A stretch of DNA of 52,653 bases from UCB3 sp964415605 (lineage in GTDB: Bacteria; Chloroflexota; Anaerolineae; Epilineales; Epilineaceae): positions 1 to 52,653 of the forward strand of contig CAYQBA010000003.1 in NCBI GenBank assembly GCA_964415605.1, read 5' to 3'. The position numbers and the translations under genes were made by a program. Shown here piece after piece: positions 1 to 7,164 of the stretch (position 1 is the first letter of the stretch; the number at the start of each line of letters is the position of its first letter). Under the pieces are notes generated by a model. That model saw nothing but the letters and a program-made list of their open reading frames with translations, did no database searches and was not told the origin of the DNA.

Positions 1-226
1 CCAGTGCGGCCGTCGCCGTCGCGGCGAGCGCGGCCGCCGCGGGCGTGCTCGTGGCCGTCGGACGGGGCGTGGGCAGGTAGGCTGCCAGCCGATGCCGCAA
101 GGGTTCCACTTGGGCGCGGACGACGAGGGCGAGCGTGAGCACGGCGAGCGCCAGGATCAGCCACGGTCGCGTGTGTCGAAAGGGCCGGCGGGTGCGCAGG
201 CCGTCGCTGTCGCGGTCGATGTACAT
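1..226 (-). CDS. Membrane-anchored protein with Pro/Thr/Ala-rich linker, 5' part only
   Basis: The reverse strand is open from an ATG at 224-226 to the left edge, giving 75 codons. The visible protein begins MYIDRDSDGLRTRRPFR, a short positively charged cytoplasmic tail. A hydrophobic helix follows at about residues 22-36 (PWLILALAVLTLALVV), then a linker rich in Pro, Thr and Ala (PTPRPTATSTPAAAA). This is the layout of a single-pass protein with an external C-terminal domain, but that domain lies outside the window, so no function can be given. Codon usage is strongly GC-biased at third positions like the neighbours. The gene points away from the lipoprotein gene at 421, and the 194 bp between them hold that gene's promoter. 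Confidence 0.6.
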   Translation of the reverse strand, partial: MYIDRDSDGLRTRRPFRHTRPWLILALAVLTLALVVRAQVEPLRHRLAAYLPTPRPTATSTPAAAALAATATAAL

Positions 227-316
227 GAGCGGGGATGGGTGGAGCCGAGTCCGTCTTCGATGCTACAGGCGCGCGCGCCGCGGGTCAAACGCCGGTCGCG
301 GGACGGCCGGCGGGGG

Positions 317-345
317 TTGACACCGCGCTGGGAATCCGGTATCTT
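317..345 (+). promoter_or_regulatory. Sigma70-type promoter of the 421 lipoprotein gene
   Basis: A TTGACA -35 at 317-322 and a TATCTT -10 at 340-345 are separated by exactly 17 bp in an otherwise GC-rich background. The predicted start of transcription is near 352, leaving a leader of about 70 nt before the ATG at 421. Confidence 0.7.
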
Positions 346-420
346 TAGGTAACAATAACCTTAACCACACGCCCCCGGTCGTGGAACCATTTTGCAGCAG
401 GCAGCTTCGAGGAGCAGCAG

Positions 421-1542
421 ATGTCGCGACTTCGCCGTGCCCCCCGCCACGCCGCCGGTGTCATCGCCCTGGTCGCCGGGCTGGCCGGCTGCGGCAACAC
501 CTCTGACGATCCCCAGGCCGTCCGCACGAACATCCGGCAGATCGAGTCGATCCTCGACTCGGCGTCGATCATGCTGCCCTCGGTGCCGATCGACATCGGC
601 CCGGACGGACGGGTGACCGGGATCGCCGGGTTCCCGACGCGGACGGTCGACGAGATGGCCGAGCAGATGACCGGCAACCCCCTGGTCGGTCGCGTGGTGG
701 TGATCGATCCGGACTACCTGAAATGGTTCGACAAGGCCGGCGTCCAGCACGCCTCGTTCGCCATTCGCTCCGAGGGGGTGTTTGTGATGGTCAACGCTCG
801 GCCGCTGCCGGCCGTGGCGTGGGACGACGCGTCGCTCGACAACCTCATCCGCGTCATCGGCCTTTTCCAGAAGGACCCGGCCGACCCCGAGAAGCTGGCC
901 ATCATCACGCCGGATCTGTTCACGTCGGTGCAGGCCGCGTTGCCGGTGGTCAAGTCGCTCAACCTGCAGTTCGACGTCCGCCTGCCGGACTATGCGGAGA
1001 TCGGACCGCCGTCGCGAACGCCGATCCCGCTGCCGGAAAAGGACGCGTTCGTCGCGCGGCCGGAGGTGGAAGCCACGGACGCGGCCCCGCAGCAGACGCT
1101 CGATCTCGAGGTGGCGTACAAGCCGCTGGTGGTCGGCGATCGCGAGGTCGGGTGGGTGCCCTCGCTGTTGGGCTTCAGCACCGTGGACCTGCAGCGGATC
1201 GCCGACAGCCTCCCGCGGGAGCGGGGCGCGAAGCGCGTGACGATCCCGGACCTCAAGATGCGCGACGACATTCGCCGGCGACTGGCCAGCGAGGGGATCA
1301 CCGATGTCGCCGTGATGTCCCGCGCCGAGGGGCTCTACATCACGGTGCAGGGCCGGTCGTTGCCGCACGTGGCGTGGAGCGAGGAGACGCTGACCAACCT
1401 GGCGGCGCTGCTCGAACAGCTCTACCCCGCCAGCCTGGCCCGGCTGCCTCGGGACGCCCAGTGGGTGCCGGTGGTCCGCAGCACGGCGCCGATGTACAAC
1501 GACTACCATCTCGGGATCCGGGTGAAGTTCCCGGTCAACTGA
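421..1542 (+). CDS. Lipoprotein with a duplicated domain, function unknown
   Basis: This encodes a 373-aa exported lipoprotein. The N-terminus has basic residues, a hydrophobic stretch and a lipobox LAGC with Cys near residue 24, followed by NTSDD, so it should be lipid-anchored. The start ATG is preceded by GAGGAG at 409-414, 6 nt away. The mature part has two related halves of about 150 residues. Each has a stretch of the type GVFVMVNARPLPAVAWDD (first half) or GLYITVQGRSLPHVAWSE (second half), followed by a helical segment (LDNLIRVIGLF / LTNLAALLEQL). This shows an internal duplication. I do not recognise the domain. It ends convergently with the small secreted gene at 1630. No catalytic motif is apparent; a ligand-binding or structural role is only a guess. 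Confidence 0.85.
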   Translation: MSRLRRAPRHAAGVIALVAGLAGCGNTSDDPQAVRTNIRQIESILDSASIMLPSVPIDIGPDGRVTGIAGFPTRTVDEMAEQMTGNPLVGRVVVIDPDYLKWFDKAGVQHASFAIRSEGVFVMVNARPLPAVAWDDASLDNLIRVIGLFQKDPADPEKLAIITPDLFTSVQAALPVVKSLNLQFDVRLPDYAEIGPPSRTPIPLPEKDAFVARPEVEATDAAPQQTLDLEVAYKPLVVGDREVGWVPSLLGFSTVDLQRIADSLPRERGAKRVTIPDLKMRDDIRRRLASEGITDVAVMSRAEGLYITVQGRSLPHVAWSEETLTNLAALLEQLYPASLARLPRDAQWVPVVRSTAPMYNDYHLGIRVKFPVN

Positions 1543-1629
1543 CGGCGGTCGCCGCGCGGCGGGAGCACCGGTCCCAGGCGTCGGGCCGAGCTGCCGTTGG
1601 CCATCGCCGCCTCACCCCGGCGATCGGCA

Positions 1630-2112
1630 TCACCGCGTGTCGCCCGGCGGCACCTCGATCGGGGTGATCGCCGTGACGCCGAGCAGCCAGTCGGTCAGGA
1701 TGCGGCAGTCGGGCGGCGCCAGGTCCATGGGGCCGCTGACCTCGACGAAGCCGCCGACATGGTGGTCGAGGTTGAGCCCACGGCGGCCGGAGCGCAACAC
1801 GGCCAGCGCAACGGCGCCCGGCAGGCCCTCGCGGCGATCGAGGAGCACGTGCGTGGCCGGCACGCAGCGTTCCCGGCCAGGCGAGCGGAGCTCGGCCACC
1901 CACCCCCGCAGGTCCGATCCCAGCGGGCCGGGCAAGCGGGCGTCGTAGGCGCGCACGGCCACGGGCAGGTAGGCCGGTGCCGGCGTGGCGATCGGATCGA
2001 TGATCGGTGTGGCGTCGACGCGGGGCGCGGCGGTCGCGCGGGCAGGCAGCGGGCCGGGGGCCGCGGTCCCCATCGCGGCGACCACGACGGCCGTACCGAC
2101 GAGGGCTCGCAT
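1630..2112 (-). CDS. Small secreted protein, OB-like C-terminal region
   Basis: This encodes about 160 aa. There are two in-frame ATGs, at 2118 and 2112. An AAAGG motif sits only 3-4 nt before the first but 9-10 nt before the second, so I prefer the second (MRALVGTAVVVAAMG). An N-terminal signal sequence with an Ala-rich cleavage region (ARATAA) is followed by a region (VRAYDARLPGPLG... CVPATHVLLDRREG ... VGGFVEVSGPMDLAP... CRILTDWLLGVTAITPIEV) whose alternating strands resemble an OB-fold. That fold assignment is an inference. Two Cys in the mature part could form a disulfide. It is divergent from plsX and has its own extended -10 promoter. No enzymatic motif is seen. Confidence 0.7.
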   Translation of the reverse strand: MRALVGTAVVVAAMGTAAPGPLPARATAAPRVDATPIIDPIATPAPAYLPVAVRAYDARLPGPLGSDLRGWVAELRSPGRERCVPATHVLLDRREGLPGAVALAVLRSGRRGLNLDHHVGGFVEVSGPMDLAPPDCRILTDWLLGVTAITPIEVPPGDTR

Positions 2113-2149
2113 GGGCATGCGCCTTTCGCTGGGGGGTCGGGAGGATCGG

Positions 2150-2158
2150 ATTATAGCA
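2150..2158 (-). promoter_or_regulatory. Extended -10 promoter of the small secreted gene
   Basis: Read on the minus strand this is TGC followed by TATAAT, a perfect extended -10, about 40 bp upstream of the ATG at 2112. No good -35 accompanies it. Confidence 0.6.
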
Positions 2159-2336
2159 TCCGCCTCTGCGCCGGAAACGGCGGCCCGGCGGCGCCCAGGC
2201 TACGGCCGCCCAGCGCCACCCGATCTGGCAGGCGCCGTTCGGGCCCCGCGGCGCGGGCGAGCTCGCCTCGCGGCGGACCGGATCCCGAGGCAGGCCGGCG
2301 GCGGCAGCGCCGCGCGGCGCGTTGCGCGAGGCCTTG

Positions 2337-2345
2337 TGGTAGAAT
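2337..2345 (+). promoter_or_regulatory. Extended -10 of plsX, possibly leaderless
   Basis: TGG-TAGAAT forms an extended -10. It ends only 8 nt before the plsX ATG at 2354, so transcription would start at or just before the initiation codon. No Shine-Dalgarno motif lies between, which fits a leaderless mRNA. Confidence 0.5.
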
Positions 2346-2353
2346 CCCGCGCC

Positions 2354-3505
2354 ATGCGGATCGTCGTCGACGCCATGGGGGGTGACCACGCGCCCGCCGC
2401 TCCCGTGGAAGGAGCGGTGATGGCCGCGCGGGCGCTGGGTCGGCCGATCACGCTCGTGGGGCGAGCGCCCGAGATCGACGCGGCGCTCGGGCGCCACGAC
2501 GTCCGTGGGCTCGACATCCAGGTGGTCCATGCGCCGGACGCCATCGCCATGGACGAGCTCCAGCCGGCCGCCGCGGTGCGCGCCCGGCCGGACAACTCGA
2601 TGTCGCGCGGCATGCGCCTCATCCGAGCGGGGCAGGCCGAGGCGTTCGTCACGATGGGCCACACCGGCGCGGCGCTGGCCAGCGCCGCGCTCAACCTGGG
2701 GCGGATCCCCGGCGTCAGCCGCGCGGCGGTGGCCACGCCGTTCCCGACGCTCTCGGGCACGTGCGTCATGATCGACATCGGCGCCAACACCGAGGTCAAG
2801 CCCCTGTTCCTGCTGCACTTCGGCATCATGGGCGCGGCGTATGCCGAGCGGGTGCTCGGGGTCTCGAACCCACGCGTCGGCCTCCTGACCATCGGCGAGG
2901 AGCGCGGCAAGGGCACGGCGGCGGTGCAGGCGGCCCTCCCGCTGCTCGAGCGGAGCGGGTTGAACTTCGTCGGGAACATCGAGGGCCGCGACGTGCCGGC
3001 GGGACTGGCGGACGTGGCGGTGACGGATGGGTTCACCGGCAACATCCTGGTCAAGTTCGCCGAAGGGGTGAGCTTCCTCATCCAGGAGATCCTGCGCGAG
3101 TCGGCCGCCGGCCATCCCTTGAGCATGCTCGGCGCGTACCTGATGCGCCCGGCCTGGCGGCGGGCGCGCGAGCGGCTGGACTACCGCGCCTATGGCGGCG
3201 CGATCCTCCTGGGGGTCCGGGGCGTCGTGGTCATCGGGCATGGCCGATCGGACGGCGAGGCGGTGCAGACGGCGATCGACGTGGCGGCCCGCGGCGTGGA
3301 GCACGGGCTGGTCGACGCGATCGCCGCGGGCGTGGCGCGCACGGCGAGCTACGCGGGCGAGGACGCTGGGCCGGGTGAGGACACGGCTGGTGGCGTCGCA
3401 AACCTGCCGGGCGGTGCGGATGCGATGCCGGCTGGCATCGATCCGTCGAACGGTGACGTGGCCGCCACGGACGACGCGGGCGTCGGGGCGCCGGCGTCGG
3501 CGTGA
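2354..3505 (+). CDS. plsX: Phosphate acyltransferase PlsX
   Basis: PlsX makes acyl-phosphate from acyl-ACP and phosphate. This acyl-phosphate is the donor for PlsY in the first acylation of glycerol-3-phosphate in phospholipid synthesis; it acts peripherally at the inner membrane. The protein starts with the family signature MRIVVDAMGGDHAP, continues with ARPDNSMSRGMRLI and GHTGAALASAALNLGRIPGV, and has DIGANTEVKP and VTDGFTGNILVKFAEG, all typical of the family. The start at 2354 is chosen because the signature begins there. The 383-aa product carries a roughly 45-residue acidic, Gly/Ala-rich tail beyond the usual ~340-aa end. The stop overlaps the next start by 4 nt (GTGA), so the two genes are translationally coupled. 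In many bacteria plsX lies with rpmF or fab genes; here it does not. Confidence 0.95.
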   Translation: MRIVVDAMGGDHAPAAPVEGAVMAARALGRPITLVGRAPEIDAALGRHDVRGLDIQVVHAPDAIAMDELQPAAAVRARPDNSMSRGMRLIRAGQAEAFVTMGHTGAALASAALNLGRIPGVSRAAVATPFPTLSGTCVMIDIGANTEVKPLFLLHFGIMGAAYAERVLGVSNPRVGLLTIGEERGKGTAAVQAALPLLERSGLNFVGNIEGRDVPAGLADVAVTDGFTGNILVKFAEGVSFLIQEILRESAAGHPLSMLGAYLMRPAWRRARERLDYRAYGGAILLGVRGVVVIGHGRSDGEAVQTAIDVAARGVEHGLVDAIAAGVARTASYAGEDAGPGEDTAGGVANLPGGADAMPAGIDPSNGDVAATDDAGVGAPASA

Positions 3506-4212
3506 AGATCGTCACGCACACGGCGCTGGCCGCTCGACGCCGGCGCCAGGCGCTGGCGCTGTCGCTCGGCGGGACCGCCATCCTCCTGGCTGGCCTGTGG
3601 CTGAACTTCCAGGGGCGGTTTGACCTGGCGTTCGCCTTGCTGGTCGCGGGGACGCTGGCGAGCTGGATCGGCATCGCGTTCGGCGACCGGTGGATTTCGG
3701 TCCCGCGCCCGGACGCGGCGCTGGCCGATGGTCTCCGCGAGCGCACGGGCCGGGTGTTCGCGCTGTACAACTGGGTGCTGCCGGCGGACCACGTGTACTT
3801 GGCGCCGTGGGGGGTGACGGTCTTCGCGGTCTACAACCAGGACGGGCCGATCCGGATCGACGGGCCGCGCTGGCGCGATGCGCGGCCGCTGTGGCAGCGC
3901 GCGCTCCGCTTCGGCCGGCGGCCGGTGGTGCACCCGGGCCGGGCGATGGCCGCGGATGTCGAGGCGGTGACCGGGATCCTGCGCGCCGCCGACCCGGACC
4001 TGGCGGACGTGCCGGTCGAGGCCGCGGCGGTCTTCATCAATCCGCGGGCGGACCTGCAGGTGGCGGCCGCCGACCTGCCGGTGCTGCGCGCGGTCGATCT
4101 CGGGGAGTGGGTCCGCGCGTCGATGCGCCGGCCGCGGTTGGCCGACGACGTGCGCAAGCGGGTCGAGGCGGCGCTCGACGCGGCCGCGGCGGCACGGCGG
4201 GGAGCGACGTAG
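3502..4212 (+). CDS. NERD-like membrane protein coupled to plsX
   Basis: This encodes 236 aa with a GTG start at 3502 that overlaps the plsX stop, so it is very probably co-transcribed. Two hydrophobic segments near residues 18-35 and 40-58 form an N-terminal hairpin. The cytoplasmic remainder has a region (GRVFALYNWVLPADHVYLAP then WGVTVFAVYNQDGPIRIDG) resembling nuclease-related domain (NERD) proteins, where the core reads DHVvvgp-GvfvIEvK. Here the expected acidic-x-Lys core is replaced by FAVYNQ, so nuclease activity is doubtful. The family assignment is by eye and moderate. The C-terminus is helical and basic. Association with PlsX suggests a membrane role but nothing more specific. Confidence 0.75.
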   Translation: MKIVTHTALAARRRRQALALSLGGTAILLAGLWLNFQGRFDLAFALLVAGTLASWIGIAFGDRWISVPRPDAALADGLRERTGRVFALYNWVLPADHVYLAPWGVTVFAVYNQDGPIRIDGPRWRDARPLWQRALRFGRRPVVHPGRAMAADVEAVTGILRAADPDLADVPVEAAAVFINPRADLQVAAADLPVLRAVDLGEWVRASMRRPRLADDVRKRVEAALDAAAAARRGAT

Positions 4213-4281
4213 CCCCGCTCGGACGGACGGGGTCGGACCGGTCCCCGTCGGGACCACCGCCCCTGGCCGGGAGCCCGCCGC

Positions 4282-5412
4282 TCAGGGCGCGAGGTTGAAC
4301 ACCTCGACCAGGCCGATACCCGTGCCGCCGGCGACGCCGCGCACGATGCCGGTGTAGCTGCCAGGCTCGAGGTCGAGGAGCAGCGCGGCCTCACCGGCGA
4401 AGGCGGGCGCGGCGCCGGCGGCCTGAAGCTCGGCGGCCTCGGGGCGCGTGCCCCAGTCGTCGTTCTCGGTCAGCATGGCTGCTTGCTGGAAGATCGAGAT
4501 CATCGGGTTGGCCAGGACGCCCGGAACGCCGTGGGCGGTCAGGCTGGGTCCGAGGGCGCGGACGAGCACGCGCACGGGCCCGTCGCGGACGATAAAGCCC
4601 CCGATCATCACGTTGTCGCCGGTCATGACGTAGCCGCGGGTGCTGATGTTGGAGAGCCGCCCCGCGCCGCTGACGAAGAACACCTCGACGAGCGCCACGC
4701 CGACGCTGGGCCGGGACGGAGCGACCTTGGCGGTGTACGCGCCCGGCGCGAGGGTGCGGACGAGGGCCGAGTCGTTGGGGTGGGCGGGCGTCAGCCCGGT
4801 CGCCGTCACGTCGGGGTCGCCGTTCCAGTTGTCGTTCTCGGCCACGATGGTCTGGCCGCTGTAGAGCGACACGTACGGGTCGGGCAGCGCGCCGGGCACG
4901 CCCTGGGCGGTCAGGCTGGGGCCGAGGGCGCGCACGAGCACCTTGACGGGGCCGCCCTGGACGATGAAGCCGGCGATCAGCACCTGGTGCTGGCTGCGCC
5001 CGATGAAGCCGCGGGTGGAGATGTTCTTGAGGATCCCCGGCGGCCGCGGCGTGGGCGGCGTGGTCGCCGTGGGGATGGGGGTCGGTGCGGCGGTGGGCGG
5101 CTGGCTGGTCGCCGGCTGGTCGGTCGGGTCGAGGGTGGCGGTCTCGGCGGGCCCCGGCGTGGCGGGCTGCGCGGCGGCGATGCGCGGCGCCGGCCGGAAC
5201 GCGGGGCCGAGGGCCCCGGCAAGGGTCGCAAGGGCAAGGGCAAAGGCGAGGGCCGTGGCGACGCGGGCGACGGGCGCGCGGGAGGCGGTGTGCCAGGCGG
5301 CGCGGCGGGAGAGCGTGCGAGGCGCCGTCGCCGCGGCGGTGCGACGTGCACGCCGGCGGAGGGCGTCGACCACGGCGGCGCGGCGGGTGAGCGGTGGTCT
5401 GGGGGTGCGCAT
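4282..5412 (-). CDS. Secreted protein with duplicated GxSL-type beta domain
   Basis: This encodes about 376 aa. An upstream ATG exists at 5424, but GGAG (within the first codons of that longer frame) lies 6-7 nt before the ATG at 5412, so I prefer MRTPRPPLTRR. A twin-Arg-containing basic N-terminus and an Ala-rich hydrophobic helix form a signal sequence. A Pro/Thr linker (TPIPTATTPPTPRPPG) follows. The mature protein has two copies of a domain opening NISTRG, with GGFIV, VRALGPSLTA-GVPG and ending VGVALVEVF or IGLVEVFNLAP. This domain is frequent in secreted proteins of environmental bacteria and has no assigned function that I know of. It is convergent with the plsX operon (69 bp between stops). 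It probably works outside the cell. Confidence 0.8.
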   Translation of the reverse strand: MRTPRPPLTRRAAVVDALRRRARRTAAATAPRTLSRRAAWHTASRAPVARVATALAFALALATLAGALGPAFRPAPRIAAAQPATPGPAETATLDPTDQPATSQPPTAAPTPIPTATTPPTPRPPGILKNISTRGFIGRSQHQVLIAGFIVQGGPVKVLVRALGPSLTAQGVPGALPDPYVSLYSGQTIVAENDNWNGDPDVTATGLTPAHPNDSALVRTLAPGAYTAKVAPSRPSVGVALVEVFFVSGAGRLSNISTRGYVMTGDNVMIGGFIVRDGPVRVLVRALGPSLTAHGVPGVLANPMISIFQQAAMLTENDDWGTRPEAAELQAAGAAPAFAGEAALLLDLEPGSYTGIVRGVAGGTGIGLVEVFNLAP

Positions 5413-5562
5413 GGGACGCTCCATTGGGCGGCTGGCGGTCTGGCGGCGCGGCCGCCGCGCGGGATCCGTCCCCGCGACGGCGACGGCGGGTAGGTGGCTA
5501 CGTTAGCCCAACGGTGGCCGGGGGTCAAAGATGATCGTGGGGCGCGGCCCGGCCGAATGGGC

Positions 5563-5590
5563 TTGACAGGCCGGCGCCGACGTCTATAAT
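5563..5590 (+). promoter_or_regulatory. Near-consensus promoter of tRNA-Lys
   Basis: A perfect TTGACA -35 at 5563-5568 and a perfect TATAAT -10 at 5585-5590 are 16 bp apart, 20 bp upstream of the tRNA. This is the strongest promoter by sequence in the window, as expected for a stable RNA gene. Confidence 0.85.
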
Positions 5591-5609
5591 ATCAGCCTCT
5601 GACCTGCAT

Positions 5610-5681
5610 CCCGACGTAGCTCAACGGTAGAGCAACGGACTCTTAATCCGCAGGTTGTGGGTTCGAGTCCCACCGTCGGGT
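5610..5681 (+). tRNA. tRNA-Lys (anticodon CTT)
   Basis: The 7-bp acceptor stem pairs 5610-5616 (CCCGACG) with 5674-5680 (CGTCGGG). The D arm is GCTC...GAGC (5619-5633). The anticodon loop CTCTTAA (5640-5646) gives anticodon CTT for AAG codons. The T arm GTGGG-TTCGAGT-CCCAC is at 5657-5673, and U is the discriminator base. The first anticodon-stem pair is an A-C mismatch. The 3' CCA is not encoded. The AAG-reading isoacceptor suits a GC-rich genome. Confidence 0.93.
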
Positions 5682-5701
5682 CAACTGAAGCCACCGCAAG
5701 C

Positions 5702-5727
5702 ACGGCCTCCGCGATCGCGGAGGCCGT
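5702..5727 (+). terminator. Hairpin terminator after tRNA-Lys
   Basis: A perfect inverted repeat (ACGGCCTCCGCG / CGCGGAGGCCGT) with a minimal loop starts 21 nt after the tRNA and is followed by the U-containing run TGTCGTT. It fits intrinsic termination of the monocistronic tRNA. Confidence 0.65.
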
Positions 5728-5924
5728 TGTCGTTGCGAGGGATGCGCCACGTCGGTGTCCGAGGCCTGCCCGGATGACCGAAGCACGCCCTGCCGCCAGA
5801 TGCCGAGGCGCCTCGCTGCCGCCGACAGTTCGAGGGCTCCCGTGCCACCGCATTCCCATGCCACCCCCCGCATGGTGTACGATACCCGCCCACGCGATCT
5901 CGCCTCCTCAGCTAGGGATACCGC

Positions 5925-6974
5925 ATGACCGTTCAACGCCCATCGCCTCGCGGCCCGACGCGCCGCCCGCTCGCCGGCTGCCTGTCGGCCGTGGTCGCCG
6001 CGGTGGTGGTGGCCGCCGCCTTCGTCGGCTTCGCCCGCCCCTACATGCGCACATGGGGCGCCACGCCCGAAGAGGCCGCCCGCGCGATGCCCTGGGACGC
6101 GCCGGTCCCGGAGCCCGTGGTCGTCAGCACGCATGCCATGACCATCAAGGTGCCGCCAGAGCGAGTGTGGCAATGGCTCGTCCAAGTCGGGCAGGACCGG
6201 GCGGGGTTCTACAGCTACTCCTGGCTCGAGAACCTGTTCCTGGCGGACATCCACAACGACGAGCGCCTGGCGCCGGAGTGGCAGCAGCGTCGGCCAGGGG
6301 ACTTCGTACGGTCGACAAGCCCGCTGTTCCTCGGCGGGCGGTACAAGGAGCTGACGGGCTGGACCGTGGGAGCGGTGGAGCCGGGCCGGGTGATGGTCCT
6401 CGAGAAATGGGGCGCCTTCGTGCTCGAGCCGATGGACGGCGGCTGGACGCGGTTCATCATCCGGTCGCGCTCGGCTGAGCCGACCGGGACGGTCGCGCGG
6501 GCGGCGATCGTGTTCCTGCTCGACCCGATGCACTTTGTCATGCAGCGCCGGATGATGCTGCGCATCCGCGACCTGGCGGAGGAGCGCCCGGGCCTCCCGG
6601 GTTGGGTCGTGGGGCTGGCGCGCCTGGGCTGGTGGCTGGGGGCGGTCGCCGTCGCGGCCGCATTCTTCCGCCGCGGGCGGTGGTGGTGGCTGCTCGGCCC
6701 GCTCGCCGTCGCCGGTACGGTGCTCTATCAAACCGGCGACGTCCAGGCCGCGCTGGCCGGGTTCATGGGCCTGGGGCTGGCGCTCCTCGGCCCCGCCCTG
6801 GTGGGCTGGGCGTTCACGCCACTGTGGATCATCGGGCTTGGGGTCTTCACGTTCGCCGTGTTAGCTCGGATGCACGACGCGTACCTGACGTTCGGGCTGG
6901 TGTTCGGCAGCGCGGCGATCGGCGCGCTGGCGGCGGCGATGGCGCTCCGGAGCGGTCTTCGGGTTCTGAGCTAG
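5925..6974 (+). CDS. SRPBCC-domain multipass membrane protein
   Basis: This encodes 349 aa. One N-terminal transmembrane helix (about 20-37) is followed by an external or peripheral SRPBCC (START-like) domain at about residues 45-205. Its features are STHAMTIKVPPERVWQWLVQ and GQDRAGFYSYSWLENLF, then GWTVGAVEPGRVMVLEKWG, matching proteins annotated as SRPBCC family that bind hydrophobic ligands in a helix-grip fold. Four or more helices follow (about 220-345; for example WWLGAVAVAAAFF, WWWLLGPLAVAGTVLY, GPALVGWAFTPLWIIGLGVF). The combination suggests a membrane sensor or lipid-handling protein; the ligand is unknown. The ATG at 5925 has only a weak upstream AGGGAT. The gene stands alone, downstream of the tRNA terminator. 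Confidence 0.8.
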   Translation: MTVQRPSPRGPTRRPLAGCLSAVVAAVVVAAAFVGFARPYMRTWGATPEEAARAMPWDAPVPEPVVVSTHAMTIKVPPERVWQWLVQVGQDRAGFYSYSWLENLFLADIHNDERLAPEWQQRRPGDFVRSTSPLFLGGRYKELTGWTVGAVEPGRVMVLEKWGAFVLEPMDGGWTRFIIRSRSAEPTGTVARAAIVFLLDPMHFVMQRRMMLRIRDLAEERPGLPGWVVGLARLGWWLGAVAVAAAFFRRGRWWWLLGPLAVAGTVLYQTGDVQAALAGFMGLGLALLGPALVGWAFTPLWIIGLGVFTFAVLARMHDAYLTFGLVFGSAAIGALAAAMALRSGLRVLS

Positions 6975-7164
6975 ACAGACCTTGCCGTAGAACGGGCGCC
7001 GCATCCGTGCCGTGGCGCCTTCGACAAGCCTCGAGGCCGGCAGGGGACCGGCCGCGCGCGGCACCCGCCCGAAGACGGGATGCGCCGGGCCGTATCTCAA
7101 GCCCGGATCTCCCGTTTAAGGAACGAGCACGCATCGACCGGACTGCCCCCCTCGAGGTTCCTTC

